Position numbers and translations under genes: made by a program. Of a stretch of 57,126 bases of DNA, positions 43,148-51,795 are shown in pieces (the stretch's first letter is position 1; each line of letters begins with the position of its first letter). Source of the stretch: an uncultured Bacteroidota bacterium (GTDB taxonomy: Bacteria; Bacteroidota; Bacteroidia; Bacteroidales; UBA12077). The notes under the pieces were generated by a model. The model did no database searches. It had not been told where the DNA came from and worked only from the letters and a program-made list of their open reading frames with translations. The stretch lies in the NCBI GenBank assembly GCA_913055635.1, contig CAJXLK010000028.1, positions 1 to 57,126 of the forward strand, given 5' to 3'.

Positions 43148-45013
43148 TTAAAAATGAAAACCCAGCATATTCCAATGGTTTAATTGCCAAAGGCTCACGA
43201 GCAGGACCAGGGCCAGCAGGGTGCAATGGATTTTGCCGCTGAGGCCGATGGCTTTCTTTTTCCAGATCCTGTAAGTCAAATAAAGGACAATGACAGTGAG
43301 CAGACCCCCCACCAAAGGCAGGACAAACAGGCCACGCACTACCGGCGACAGCCCAAAAACGATCTGGTTCGAATCGCTCAACAATGTGCTCAGGGCAACC
43401 ACAAAAACAAGAAATACGAGGGTGGCCAGCCAGCCAAAAAATTTCACATGTCGGGGCAAATGTTTTTCCATGGGCTGATGGTATTCCCTTCGGATGAAGT
43501 AAGCCAGGGGCCAATAGATCAATGTCACGAAGAAAATGATCAGCGAGATGGCCATCAGGGTCCCATGCAGCTTCATGCTGTCAATGAAGGGAATTTTTTC
43601 AAAGGCCATGATGGATACCAGCCCATCGATCATATGGGTGATCTCGCCCTCATTGTTTTCCTTGAAGATCAGGGTATCGGAGCTATGCACTTCCCGGAAG
43701 GTATTTTCTCCCACAGGAAGATAATAGCGGGCTTCGCGGTTTTTTACCTTGAGCTTGCTGCTGTCCGCCACTGAGACTTTTGTGGGGTTGGTCAGGGCCA
43801 TGATCTTTGTAAAACGCTTATGGGGATATCGATTGGCCCTGTACTGGCCTTCATATTGTTTCAACTCTTTCATGCTTAATTCGAAATCCGGTTTGTTGAG
43901 TTTTTCCGGGTAGTAATGGTCCACCACTTCTTTCAGGACATCCAGGGTTGTACCACCGCCCTTATCGGTGTTGAAGGAAATAAAGAAGCCTGCATTTTCT
44001 TTCGGGATGAAAGCCAGCAGGGAGTGAAACCAGAAAGTATCACCGCCATGGCCGATGATGCGCTTGTTGTTCTGGCTCATGTTCATAAATCCATGCGGAA
44101 GGGGATTTACATGGGGGGCCATTTGAAATGCATTGCGCTGCATCATTGTGTGGGTTGTCGAATCCAGAATTTCATTCCCCGGTACCTGGCCTGGATTCAG
44201 ATAGGCGATCATCAGCCGGGCCATGTCACCAGCGGTGGATGAGGCAGCACCTACGGGTGCCAGGGGAATGTATTCAAAGCCTTTTTCATGGTATTCGCCA
44301 TTGGTAAATTTGTAGCCTTTGGACAGCTTCCCCTCCATGTGAGGTGGCAACGGCTGCCGGAAGGTGGTATGCGCCAGGTCCAGCTTATCGATGATATGTT
44401 CTTCCACATAATCACCAAAGGATTGGCCCGAAACCTGTTGCACGATATAAGCTGCCAGTGCGGTGGCATGGTTGGAGTAACTGGAGAATTTACCCGGTGG
44501 CCTGACCCGGGCCGGCATTTGTTCACTGAGTATCTCCTTAAGGGGTCGCAAGGCACTGCTGTCCTTTGCGAATAATCCGGTCACATATTCCTCAAAGCCC
44601 GCAGAGTGGGTCATGATGTCTCTTAATGTGACGGGCTCCGGATAAGTGGGAGGAATCTCAATATCCTCCAGGTACTGGTTGACATCGGTGTTCAAATCCA
44701 ACCGGCCCTGTTCATAAAGTTGCATGATGGCGGTCCAAACGAACAGCTTGGAGATCGATCCGATGCGAAAAAGGGTTTTTTCCCCATCAACAGGGATTTG
44801 ATTGCCGAGATCGGCGTAACCATAGCCCCTGGTGAAAAGGAGCCTTCCATCCTTTACAACAGCCAGAGTTGCTCCGGCGATGTTCTGGTCATCCATATGC
44901 GCCTGGATGATACCGTCCATAAAGGAAGAGATCTTTGCAGAGTCACGCTCAAATGCCTTGAGTGGGTGAATTAAACAGAAAACAACGATGATTAGCAGTA
45001 AAACTTTTCTCAT
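43148..45013 (-). CDS. Membrane-anchored serine hydrolase of the beta-lactamase/esterase (PF00144) family
   Basis: A 621-residue protein. The signal or anchor segment MRKVLLLIIVVFCLIHP at ATG 45013 is preferred to the frame's earlier start at 45127. The penicillin-binding-like hydrolase domain (about 25-370) has SISK (Ser-X-X-Lys), YSN and HGG motifs in order. A middle beta region (about 390-480) is followed by four or so hydrophobic helices: LMAISLIIFFVTLIYW, FFGWLATLVFLVFVVAL, LFVLPLVGGLLTVIVLYL and LLALVLLVSLWQL. The family hydrolyses esters, amides or D-peptides; the substrate is unknown. The helical tail places the active site outside the inner membrane. It appears monocistronic. Confidence 0.88.
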   Translation of the reverse strand: MRKVLLLIIVVFCLIHPLKAFERDSAKISSFMDGIIQAHMDDQNIAGATLAVVKDGRLLFTRGYGYADLGNQIPVDGEKTLFRIGSISKLFVWTAIMQLYEQGRLDLNTDVNQYLEDIEIPPTYPEPVTLRDIMTHSAGFEEYVTGLFAKDSSALRPLKEILSEQMPARVRPPGKFSSYSNHATALAAYIVQQVSGQSFGDYVEEHIIDKLDLAHTTFRQPLPPHMEGKLSKGYKFTNGEYHEKGFEYIPLAPVGAASSTAGDMARLMIAYLNPGQVPGNEILDSTTHTMMQRNAFQMAPHVNPLPHGFMNMSQNNKRIIGHGGDTFWFHSLLAFIPKENAGFFISFNTDKGGGTTLDVLKEVVDHYYPEKLNKPDFELSMKELKQYEGQYRANRYPHKRFTKIMALTNPTKVSVADSSKLKVKNREARYYLPVGENTFREVHSSDTLIFKENNEGEITHMIDGLVSIMAFEKIPFIDSMKLHGTLMAISLIIFFVTLIYWPLAYFIRREYHQPMEKHLPRHVKFFGWLATLVFLVFVVALSTLLSDSNQIVFGLSPVVRGLFVLPLVGGLLTVIVLYLTYRIWKKKAIGLSGKIHCTLLALVLLVSLWQLNHWNMLGFHF

Positions 45014-45439
45014 GGCGGAGGTTTTGGGGTTAAAAATGATTTTTTTTGAATGGTTGCAGACGAAAGATAGCTTTTTTCTCCTGAAAATCAAAAGCAGGGG
45101 AGAAATGCGGTTAACAACCTTCGCCAACCCGATTCGATAAGACGATCAATGAATGCATCGATCGTTATTGAGCTTTTGATCTTTAAACATTTTCCTTAAA
45201 TTGATGTCCACCTGATAAGGAGATCAATCATAAAACCGGTTTCCGAGACCTTGGTTTCACTTAACCCAATAAAACCCACACCCACTAATTTAAAAGGGCC
45301 AGGCGAAAGCGTACGGGTTTGATGCGGATTTGAGGCGGGTTCAATACGGGTTCGACGGTGTGATGACCCTCAACAGTATAAAGAGATTTACAGGAATTTT
45401 AATGATCAACTCTCAATACGTATTATCTAAATAAATCCT
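45014..45439. other. Divergent intergenic stretch with short G-rich repeats
   Basis: No gene. About 45318-45360 has four short direct repeats of roughly CGGGTTYGA or close variants, 11-13 bp apart. The stretch before 45440 is A+T-rich and likely holds the promoter of the plus-strand gene. Confidence 0.4.
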
Positions 45440-46096
45440 ATGAAAACCGCATTGATAGCAGGCGCAAGCGGTCTGACCGGTTCTTATCTTTTAAGGATGC
45501 TTTTAGATAGTGGAAGATATGACCGGGTAAAGGCACTGGTAAGGCGGCCGTTGGGGATGAATATAGATTATCCCGCATTGCAGGAGGTGGTCTATGATTT
45601 TGATCACCCTGATCCGAAAGAACTCCGGGCCCACCACATATACTGTTGTTTGGGTACCACGATGAAAAAAGCCGGTTCAAGGGAAGTTTTCAGGCGGGTG
45701 GACCATGATTACCCCCTGGAGTTGGCTCGAATGGCCCGACAGCAGGGAGCTGAAAGGTTTGCACTGGTCAGTGCGGCAGGGGCCAACTCGAGGTCTATGT
45801 TTTTTTATAACCGGGTGAAGGGTCAGCTCGAGGAAGATTTGCAAAAAATTCCCTTTGAAGCCCTTTTGTTCATGCGCCCTTCATTGCTATTGGGCCCCAG
45901 GAAGGAGAAACGAACAGGCGAAGACTTGGCCAAAACCCTGATGAAACCCCTGCGGTTTGTGATACCCCCTCATATCAGACCTGTTCACGCCTCTCAGGTG
46001 GCTGGCGGCATGCTCGATTTGATGGAACAAAAGGAGCAGGGTACCCACTTCATCTCCTCCCGCCTCCTGCAGAAATACCCCATCACCGGAAGATAA
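45440..46096 (+). CDS. NAD(P)-binding atypical SDR (HTATIP2/TIP30-like)
   Basis: A 218-residue Rossmann-fold protein. The nucleotide-binding loop is GASGLTGSYLL (residues 8-18). CCLGTTMKKAGSREVFRRVDHDY is the characteristic segment of HTATIP2-like oxidoreductases, followed by FALVSAAGANSRSMFFYNRVKG, whose YNRVK supplies the Tyr-X3-Lys pair. The C-terminal FMRPSLLLGPRKEKR is also typical. The substrate is unknown in bacteria. ATG 45440. It converges on a membrane-protein gene with a 12-bp gap. Confidence 0.88.
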   Translation: MKTALIAGASGLTGSYLLRMLLDSGRYDRVKALVRRPLGMNIDYPALQEVVYDFDHPDPKELRAHHIYCCLGTTMKKAGSREVFRRVDHDYPLELARMARQQGAERFALVSAAGANSRSMFFYNRVKGQLEEDLQKIPFEALLFMRPSLLLGPRKEKRTGEDLAKTLMKPLRFVIPPHIRPVHASQVAGGMLDLMEQKEQGTHFISSRLLQKYPITGR

Positions 46097-46107
46097 AGCA
46101 CTTGCGA

Positions 46108-46626
46108 TTATCCACGGCCTGCTTTCCCTTTCCGTCTTTTCCAGGGTTTTAAAACCGATACAAACATGGCAAAGATCAATGATGATAGCATCATCAGGCC
46201 CAATGCATTCTGATATAAACGGGTTTGAAGATAGTTCTGATTTTGAAGGGCTTCCAGTCCTTTTTCCTTCGAAAGGACCAACATTTCTTTGATTAAAGGT
46301 TCAGATACAAACGTACCCAACAGCATCACGGTTACCGTTATAACCCATTTAACGCTTACCCACCTGTGTTTGAAAAATCCCCATCCCGTAAAGGCCGAAT
46401 AGATTAATCCGGTTAGTAAACAAACAACGGCCGAAGGAGGCAGTATATAGACGTCAATGAAATAAAGGATGTAATTGGAAATATACAGCTGCGAACCGGT
46501 GGAGATCTTCTCGGGCATGAAAAATACGAAAGACAACATCACGATTCCCGTAGTTACCCAAATTCCTGCTGAAAGAATATGAATGCCTTTGAGCCATTTC
46601 ACTTGCTTTCCCTTTAATTTTTTCAT
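46108..46626 (-). CDS. Four-helix integral membrane protein, DUF2269-like
   Basis: A 172-residue protein with four predicted helices (about 13-33, 50-75, 82-105, 135-160). The N-terminus VKWLKGIHILSAGIWVTTGIVML and the histidine in HILSAGIW resemble DUF2269/predicted-membrane (CopD-like) proteins. Function is unknown. The basic C-terminal tail (KPWKRRKGKAGR) is cytoplasmic by the positive-inside rule. ATG 46626. Confidence 0.7.
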   Translation of the reverse strand: MKKLKGKQVKWLKGIHILSAGIWVTTGIVMLSFVFFMPEKISTGSQLYISNYILYFIDVYILPPSAVVCLLTGLIYSAFTGWGFFKHRWVSVKWVITVTVMLLGTFVSEPLIKEMLVLSKEKGLEALQNQNYLQTRLYQNALGLMMLSSLIFAMFVSVLKPWKRRKGKAGRG

Positions 46627-47244
46627 AGCCGTCGGTTTTGTTATGTCCTGAAATATGAAAATTTTCCCTGAATCTTGACGAAAGACTGGTAAATTTTGTG
46701 TTGAAAAGTTTTACGCGCGAAATACGCCGGCCGAAAAAATTCATTCTCCATAAGCCTCGATGTCAAGGTTGAAGTGGTTAATCCTTTTTGGAAATAACCT
46801 AAACCAATGAGAGGAAATATTATAAGAATGTATGGGTGCCGTTAATTTATTTTAAATACCCATTCATCCATTTTGTTGACCAAACCACGAAAAATTATTC
46901 AGTAATATTTTTTGATTCAATCCATTTCATATCTGATTTTTTTGGGAAAGAAAATCGAATTGAATAGTAATTAAATAATATTGGAGATCAATGATTTGTT
47001 TTAATTGTTCAAGTCTTTTCTTCGTACAACACCCTGGCTCCTATTTTTTGTAATTGATTAGGAATTGTCTGGATATGAGTCATTTTATTGAGTATAATTC
47101 CATTTAATTCGGTCTGTTGGTTTACTATAGATTTATATAAAGCTTTTCCATTCACGAACTAAGTTGATTTTTACTTGATTGGTGTTATAAAAGGAGATAA
47201 TTTTATAGATGAATTCAAGTTAAACATTAAGTAAACCCATTCCC
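46627..47244. other. Long A+T-rich stretch without recognisable genes
   Basis: Markedly A+T-richer than its neighbours, with no conserved frame, RNA or repeat that I can see. The following gene's start has a modest ribosome site. An AAAAGGAG sits about 55 bp before that gene's ATG. Confidence 0.4.
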
Positions 47245-47616
47245 ATGAAAATCAACAATGAAAGGTTGTCCCTTATTCATTTGGTGATTCCCCTTGTGTT
47301 GGGGGGGCTGAATTTTTTAATCAAGACCAGTGAATTCTACCAAAGTTTTAGTTTGGTGGTGTTTATGAGCGCTGTAGGAATGGTGATTGGTACTTTCATC
47401 AGGAAAAAGAAGAACATTTCACTGAAGCGAAAACAAAAAAGAAAAATTCTTATCACACTTTTTGTGGCAGTTGCTCTATGTGTTATTATCTATTTCCTTG
47501 GTTTGGCGCATCAGACGAGGGTAGTGTTGATTTTTGCACTCCTTTTTCTCTCGGCAATTGGTGTGCTCTATTATATCATTCGCTCAAACCCATACCAATC
47601 TCTCAACGATAATTAA
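47245..47616 (+). CDS. Small four-helix membrane protein, unknown
   Basis: A 123-residue protein I do not recognise. Four hydrophobic stretches (about 8-24, 33-52, 68-86, 92-113), separated by a very basic loop (FIRKKKNISLKRKQKRK) that should be cytoplasmic. ATG 47245. It lies in an A+T-rich zone after a 620-bp gap and is convergent with the PEGA-domain gene. Confidence 0.6.
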   Translation: MKINNERLSLIHLVIPLVLGGLNFLIKTSEFYQSFSLVVFMSAVGMVIGTFIRKKKNISLKRKQKRKILITLFVAVALCVIIYFLGLAHQTRVVLIFALLFLSAIGVLYYIIRSNPYQSLNDN

Positions 47617-47681
47617 TTCGATCTTCCTGCCAAAAAGCAATGCAGCAGAAAATGCCATCGGATTAAAAAACTTTATCCCGA

Positions 47682-49856
47682 TCAGACCCCGCCGAAGAGC
47701 GCTGTCAAAAGCAGCAGGGGGTGATTCATGTCACTGCCCAGGTTGATCCCGATGCCCATCTGGTGAATGGGGCCATTATGGTACATCACCCCGTATTTGA
47801 GGATGATCGCATTGGAAATCTGCATGTTTAACCCGACTTCCGGAAAGTAGAAGTGGTCGGAGGCCTCCTGGTCCAGGGCATAGCCCGTGGTGGTCCCGTC
47901 ATATTCTATAACTTCTTCGTAGGTATTGTGGAACCCGATGCCCCCTCCGATATTGGCCCATATCGGGTGGAACAGTTTAAAAGTGAAGCCTGCGGAGATG
48001 GATAAATTGCCCTTTTTGGTCTCTCCGGTGGTTTCGTTGTAGTCATCCACCGTGTTGCCGGTGTTGTTAAAAATTTCTTTGTTCATTTTCGCCTTCATAT
48101 AAAGGCTTACATTATCCTTATGAAGCCGTCCCAGCGAGAAACCCAGCGGACTGTTCTGGTCGTAGCTGTACATCAGGTAATTGGCGGTTTGTGATTTGTC
48201 GCCCGAGCCACTGCTTCGCGAGGCGGTATTGGTTTGATAAGGATCCTGTTCTTCTTCCTGATTCATTTTATCTTCACAGGTGGCGATTTTATCCCACATC
48301 TCTTCCGACCACGATATATCCTGGGCCTTTTTATAGTACTTGCGGGCTTTTTCCCATTTTTCCTCCGAAAAATACCGGTTGCCCTTTTGCACGAGCGCCT
48401 CTCTGTGGGACGAAAGCTCAATTTCGAAGTCGTTTTTGCCCTCCTCCTGCACGTTGATTTGGGCCTTTTCTTCACTTCCCTGGTAAACCAGCTTCACCTG
48501 GTGTTGGCCATAGGGAAGGGTTAGACGGGTGGGGGTACTTCCCCGGTGTTGGTTGTTGATCAATATTTTGGCCCCTTCAGGATTGCTGGACAGGCGTATT
48601 TCTCTTTTTTGGGGAAGCTTTTGCTCAATGGTGATGGTGGTATCATGGCGAATGGAAAGGTTTTTTTGGACCGTTCCGTAGCCCTGCTTTTCAAGACGCA
48701 GGCTATAATCTCCGACTAACAGGTTGTTCAGTGAAAGAGGCGACTGGCCTTTTTTCTGATCATCCAGGTAAACCGTGGCTTTCATGGGCGAGGTAATGAT
48801 GTCGGCTGCCCCTTTTTTCCCCTTAAGATGAAGGCTGATTTGTCGGCTTTGGCCTGCTTTCACTTCCAGCTGTTTGGTTTGGCTGAGGTAGCGCTCTTTT
48901 TTGCCCTTCACCGTATAGATGCCTTCCAGCAAACGCCCTTCCCATTTGCCCCGGGCCTTGCGCCGGCCATCGATATATATCCCGGCCTGCGGCTGGGTTT
49001 CAATGGTGACCCGGGCAAAAGCTGCATCCGGACTGAAATGCACCTCGCCGGTTTGACCGTCCTGTATCGTTACCTGTTTGTTGGCGGGCTGGTACCATTG
49101 GCTTTGCAATTGAACCTGGTGTTTACCCGAGGGAAGCTTACGCAGGGTGGCCGGTGTTTTTTTACCGGTGTTGCGCTCATCCAGGTAGATCTGCATGCCT
49201 GATTCCGGCTCAGAGGTGACCCGCAGATGCCCGAAATTGGGTTTCAGGGTCAAATCCAGCTCCTTCTTCTGGCCCTCAAGTTCGATGCGCCCTGCCCGGG
49301 CATGATACCCCGACTTCTCCAGGCGGTAGGTGTGGCTGCCCTCTTTGAATTTGCGCTGAAAAGGCGTTGCCCCCACCAGGTTGCCATTGACAAAAACTTT
49401 GGCCGAATCAGGCCGGGTTTCAATAACCAACCATTGGGCCGATATTTGTTGACCTTCCCGTTTCTGACTGGCATCGGTCTTGAGGACCATCTCATAAACG
49501 GTGGCCTCATCAATGGACTGGGGGTAGCGATAATCCCGTAAAACCCCCAGATCTTCATGCTTGATGGTGATCTTCTTGGAGCCCCGCGGGACGTATACCC
49601 AATATTCACCCGTTTTGTTCTTTACTTTGGTAATCCCCAGCATCCCGCCTTCCCAAACCAGCCCTTTTTGGTCGGTAACCACCTTGATCAGGGCACACTT
49701 ATCTCCGTTTTGATCAATCACCGCAGCATTTACCCGCGCATCCATGTCGTTGGGCAGACGCTCAAATGAGGCCACCTGTATGCCCTGGGAAAAAGACAGG
49801 GTAAAAGCAAAAAGAAAGACTGATACCAATACGATAAAGGCTGTAAAACGAGGCAT
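47682..49856 (-). CDS. Five-PEGA-domain protein with a C-terminal outer-membrane barrel-like domain
   Basis: A 724-residue exported protein. The signal peptide (1-23) is followed by an N-terminal domain (25-125) and five consecutive PEGA domains (about 140-480). Each PEGA has a strand-turn with a residue like DSAKVFVNG, MQIYLDER, AGIYIDGR, ATVYLDDQ or AKILINNQ, then TP and GxHxxxL. A TPR-like helical pair follows (EEKWEKARKYYKKAQDI), then an acidic/Ser linker, and a C-terminal barrel-like region (SISAGFTFKLF to MGIGINLGS). PEGA domains bind surface or wall components. The combination suggests an outer-membrane protein with a periplasmic or surface anchor module. Function is unknown. Confidence 0.83.
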   Translation of the reverse strand: MPRFTAFIVLVSVFLFAFTLSFSQGIQVASFERLPNDMDARVNAAVIDQNGDKCALIKVVTDQKGLVWEGGMLGITKVKNKTGEYWVYVPRGSKKITIKHEDLGVLRDYRYPQSIDEATVYEMVLKTDASQKREGQQISAQWLVIETRPDSAKVFVNGNLVGATPFQRKFKEGSHTYRLEKSGYHARAGRIELEGQKKELDLTLKPNFGHLRVTSEPESGMQIYLDERNTGKKTPATLRKLPSGKHQVQLQSQWYQPANKQVTIQDGQTGEVHFSPDAAFARVTIETQPQAGIYIDGRRKARGKWEGRLLEGIYTVKGKKERYLSQTKQLEVKAGQSRQISLHLKGKKGAADIITSPMKATVYLDDQKKGQSPLSLNNLLVGDYSLRLEKQGYGTVQKNLSIRHDTTITIEQKLPQKREIRLSSNPEGAKILINNQHRGSTPTRLTLPYGQHQVKLVYQGSEEKAQINVQEEGKNDFEIELSSHREALVQKGNRYFSEEKWEKARKYYKKAQDISWSEEMWDKIATCEDKMNQEEEQDPYQTNTASRSSGSGDKSQTANYLMYSYDQNSPLGFSLGRLHKDNVSLYMKAKMNKEIFNNTGNTVDDYNETTGETKKGNLSISAGFTFKLFHPIWANIGGGIGFHNTYEEVIEYDGTTTGYALDQEASDHFYFPEVGLNMQISNAIILKYGVMYHNGPIHQMGIGINLGSDMNHPLLLLTALFGGV

Positions 49857-50172
49857 ATCATTGGTTTTTTATTTGGACCAGGAATCAGAAGCAGGGTCAG
49901 AATGAAAAGCACAATCAGGAATCAGAAGCACGGTCAGAAACAGAACTGCTGTCTTGCTACTGCTGTTTGAACTTTTGCATTTCTTTATCAAAAAACCCTT
50001 TCGAACTTCTCTTGATTAAAATCCCGTACCAGTTTGTCTATTTTTTTTATATGCAAACCAATCAAAAATTGTTCCGATTCTTTCTCCATGTAAAGTTCGG
50101 GAATATCCCACTGGGTGTAACTACGTAAATTTGGCCTTTGGGATACAAAAAAATGGCGGTGAAAGTGGGGGC
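49857..50172. other. Intergenic stretch between the PEGA and LamG genes
   Basis: No gene. Repeated CAGGAATCAGAAGCA-type segments occur at about 49879 and 49916 (two copies, 37 bp apart, CAGGAATCAGAAGCAGGGTCAG versus CAGGAATCAGAAGCACGGTCAG-like). Confidence 0.5.
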
Positions 50173-51237
50173 TTAGGGCTGAAGGATGAATTTTTGGGTT
50201 AGCTGATCCTGTTTTCCATGCAATTCGAGAAAGTAGATTCCGGGGGGAAGCTGTTCAAGATTGAGATGGCCCCTTTCGGGAACCCGGGATTTAGTAAGCA
50301 CCCTTTTCCCGTGTAGATTTGTAATGCTCAGTCTTTGCCAGGATTTTTTGCTTTGTTTTGATTGCCAGGATATTTCGCCGGAGGAGGGATTGGGGTAAAT
50401 TGTAAGGGGTTTGTTCTTCCTGGCCGGAAGGTTGCCTGAGGCAACCGCTTTGCCGGATTCATATAATTTTTTAACCTCTTTGCCTGTCAGGGGGCGGTTG
50501 TAAATCCTGAGTTCATCAATTGCGCCCCGGTAATATTGGGTGGTTCGGTCCCAATGGCCCTTCCCAAGCCAAAGTTTCTCGTGGGCAAGGGCGTCGGCGA
50601 AAAACTGGGAGTAGGTAGGATTGCCAAAGTTGTAGCGGCGGTTCACCATTTCCTGGCCGTTGAGGTAACCGGTGTTGTAGTCATCGCCAACAACTACCAC
50701 AAGATGATGCCATTCGCCCTCGGGAATCGCTTCGTTTGAATCATAGCAGAAGGAAGGATAGGTACACCCATTTTTCCAGATGGTGTAATATACGCGCTCC
50801 GAACCATAATGAATGGGGCTGTGGCCCAGCTCAATGATCAGTCCTTGATTGGCGGCATCGAAAAAGTCGCATTTCTCTTTGGCTCCATAGTAGAAAACAG
50901 GGGCAATGCCATATTCGGTGGGTATATGAAGCACCTTAAACCACAGGGAAATGCTTCCCCTGCCCAAATCTGAGAGAACAGAGGGTGGCCCCTCCCTATC
51001 ACCGGTCAGGCTGGCATAATTGCTTTCTCCGTTAAAGAAAAGCGCTTTTCCTTTTACCCCTTCGATGTAATCGCCCCCATGATTGATGCCGTGGTTGGCA
51101 TATTGAGACGAATCATAGAGGATCTCCTTGCCCGGATGGTTGAAGCTCCAGTGACCCACCAGCCCCTCCTGTACTTGAGCCCTGCTCGGGAGGTGTGCCA
51201 GTACCAGGGTGATGAGCAAAATATAATACCAGTACAT
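50173..51237 (-). CDS. LamG-domain secreted protein with T9SS C-terminal sorting domain
   Basis: A 354-residue protein with a signal peptide (1-20). A concanavalin A-like LamG domain (about 25-255) contains GHWSFNHPG at the start and the late IDELRIYNRPLTGKEVKKLY. The T9SS type A sorting domain (about 280-354) has YPNPSSGEISW, LSITNLHGKRV and PPGIYFLELHG. The sorting domain directs outer-membrane export and attachment. LamG usually binds glycans. The start ATG 51237 has a strong AAAGGAGG ribosome site at 51245-51252, unusual for this window. Confidence 0.93.
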   Translation of the reverse strand: MYWYYILLITLVLAHLPSRAQVQEGLVGHWSFNHPGKEILYDSSQYANHGINHGGDYIEGVKGKALFFNGESNYASLTGDREGPPSVLSDLGRGSISLWFKVLHIPTEYGIAPVFYYGAKEKCDFFDAANQGLIIELGHSPIHYGSERVYYTIWKNGCTYPSFCYDSNEAIPEGEWHHLVVVVGDDYNTGYLNGQEMVNRRYNFGNPTYSQFFADALAHEKLWLGKGHWDRTTQYYRGAIDELRIYNRPLTGKEVKKLYESGKAVASGNLPARKNKPLTIYPNPSSGEISWQSKQSKKSWQRLSITNLHGKRVLTKSRVPERGHLNLEQLPPGIYFLELHGKQDQLTQKFILQP

Positions 51238-51795
51238 CGTGGTGCCTCCTTTCTAAGTTATGGCCAAAACAACAACCCGTTAAATTTGACTCTATTCTGA
51301 AAGATGGTTGATCATTATAATTATATGTTGACTATCAATAAATAATTAAAATAACGTTGCTCTTTCGCTATTGTTGATTTGATAGGACAGCTTCATCAAA
51401 ATCAACCAACATTTAGAATTTAACTTTAAATTTTCGGTTCTTCTTTTTTTTAGTCTGCCATCGGAGTTAAACCTTACAGTTGAAATCAAAATTTTTATGG
51501 GTCAGTTTCATACTGGCTGAGGGACCTTGGTTCGCTTGGATTTTGAAGCCGGCACCATCGCCAGATCATTGGAGGGTACCTTCACAAAGGCTTCAGCTAC
51601 ATTGAAATTGGGGGGTGTAGCGGGCATTTAGAAAAAAGGCTGCCTGGTTTGTAAAAATCCTGGGAAAAGTTCATCTTTACAGAATTTTGCCATTGTATTG
51701 ATTTGGCCGGAAACATCTCAATACCTTCGGTCATTCGACATTGAACAGTGTGATCAGAAATCTTTGAATGGATCTTTATGCATCGACGCGATTTT
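51238..51795. other. Divergent intergenic stretch with a possible short ORF
   Basis: Promoters for the LamG and GH31 genes should lie here. A minus-strand 39-codon frame (51508-51627, MPATPPNFNVAEAFVKV...) has a protein-like composition but I recognise no family. Nothing else is clear. Confidence 0.35.
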
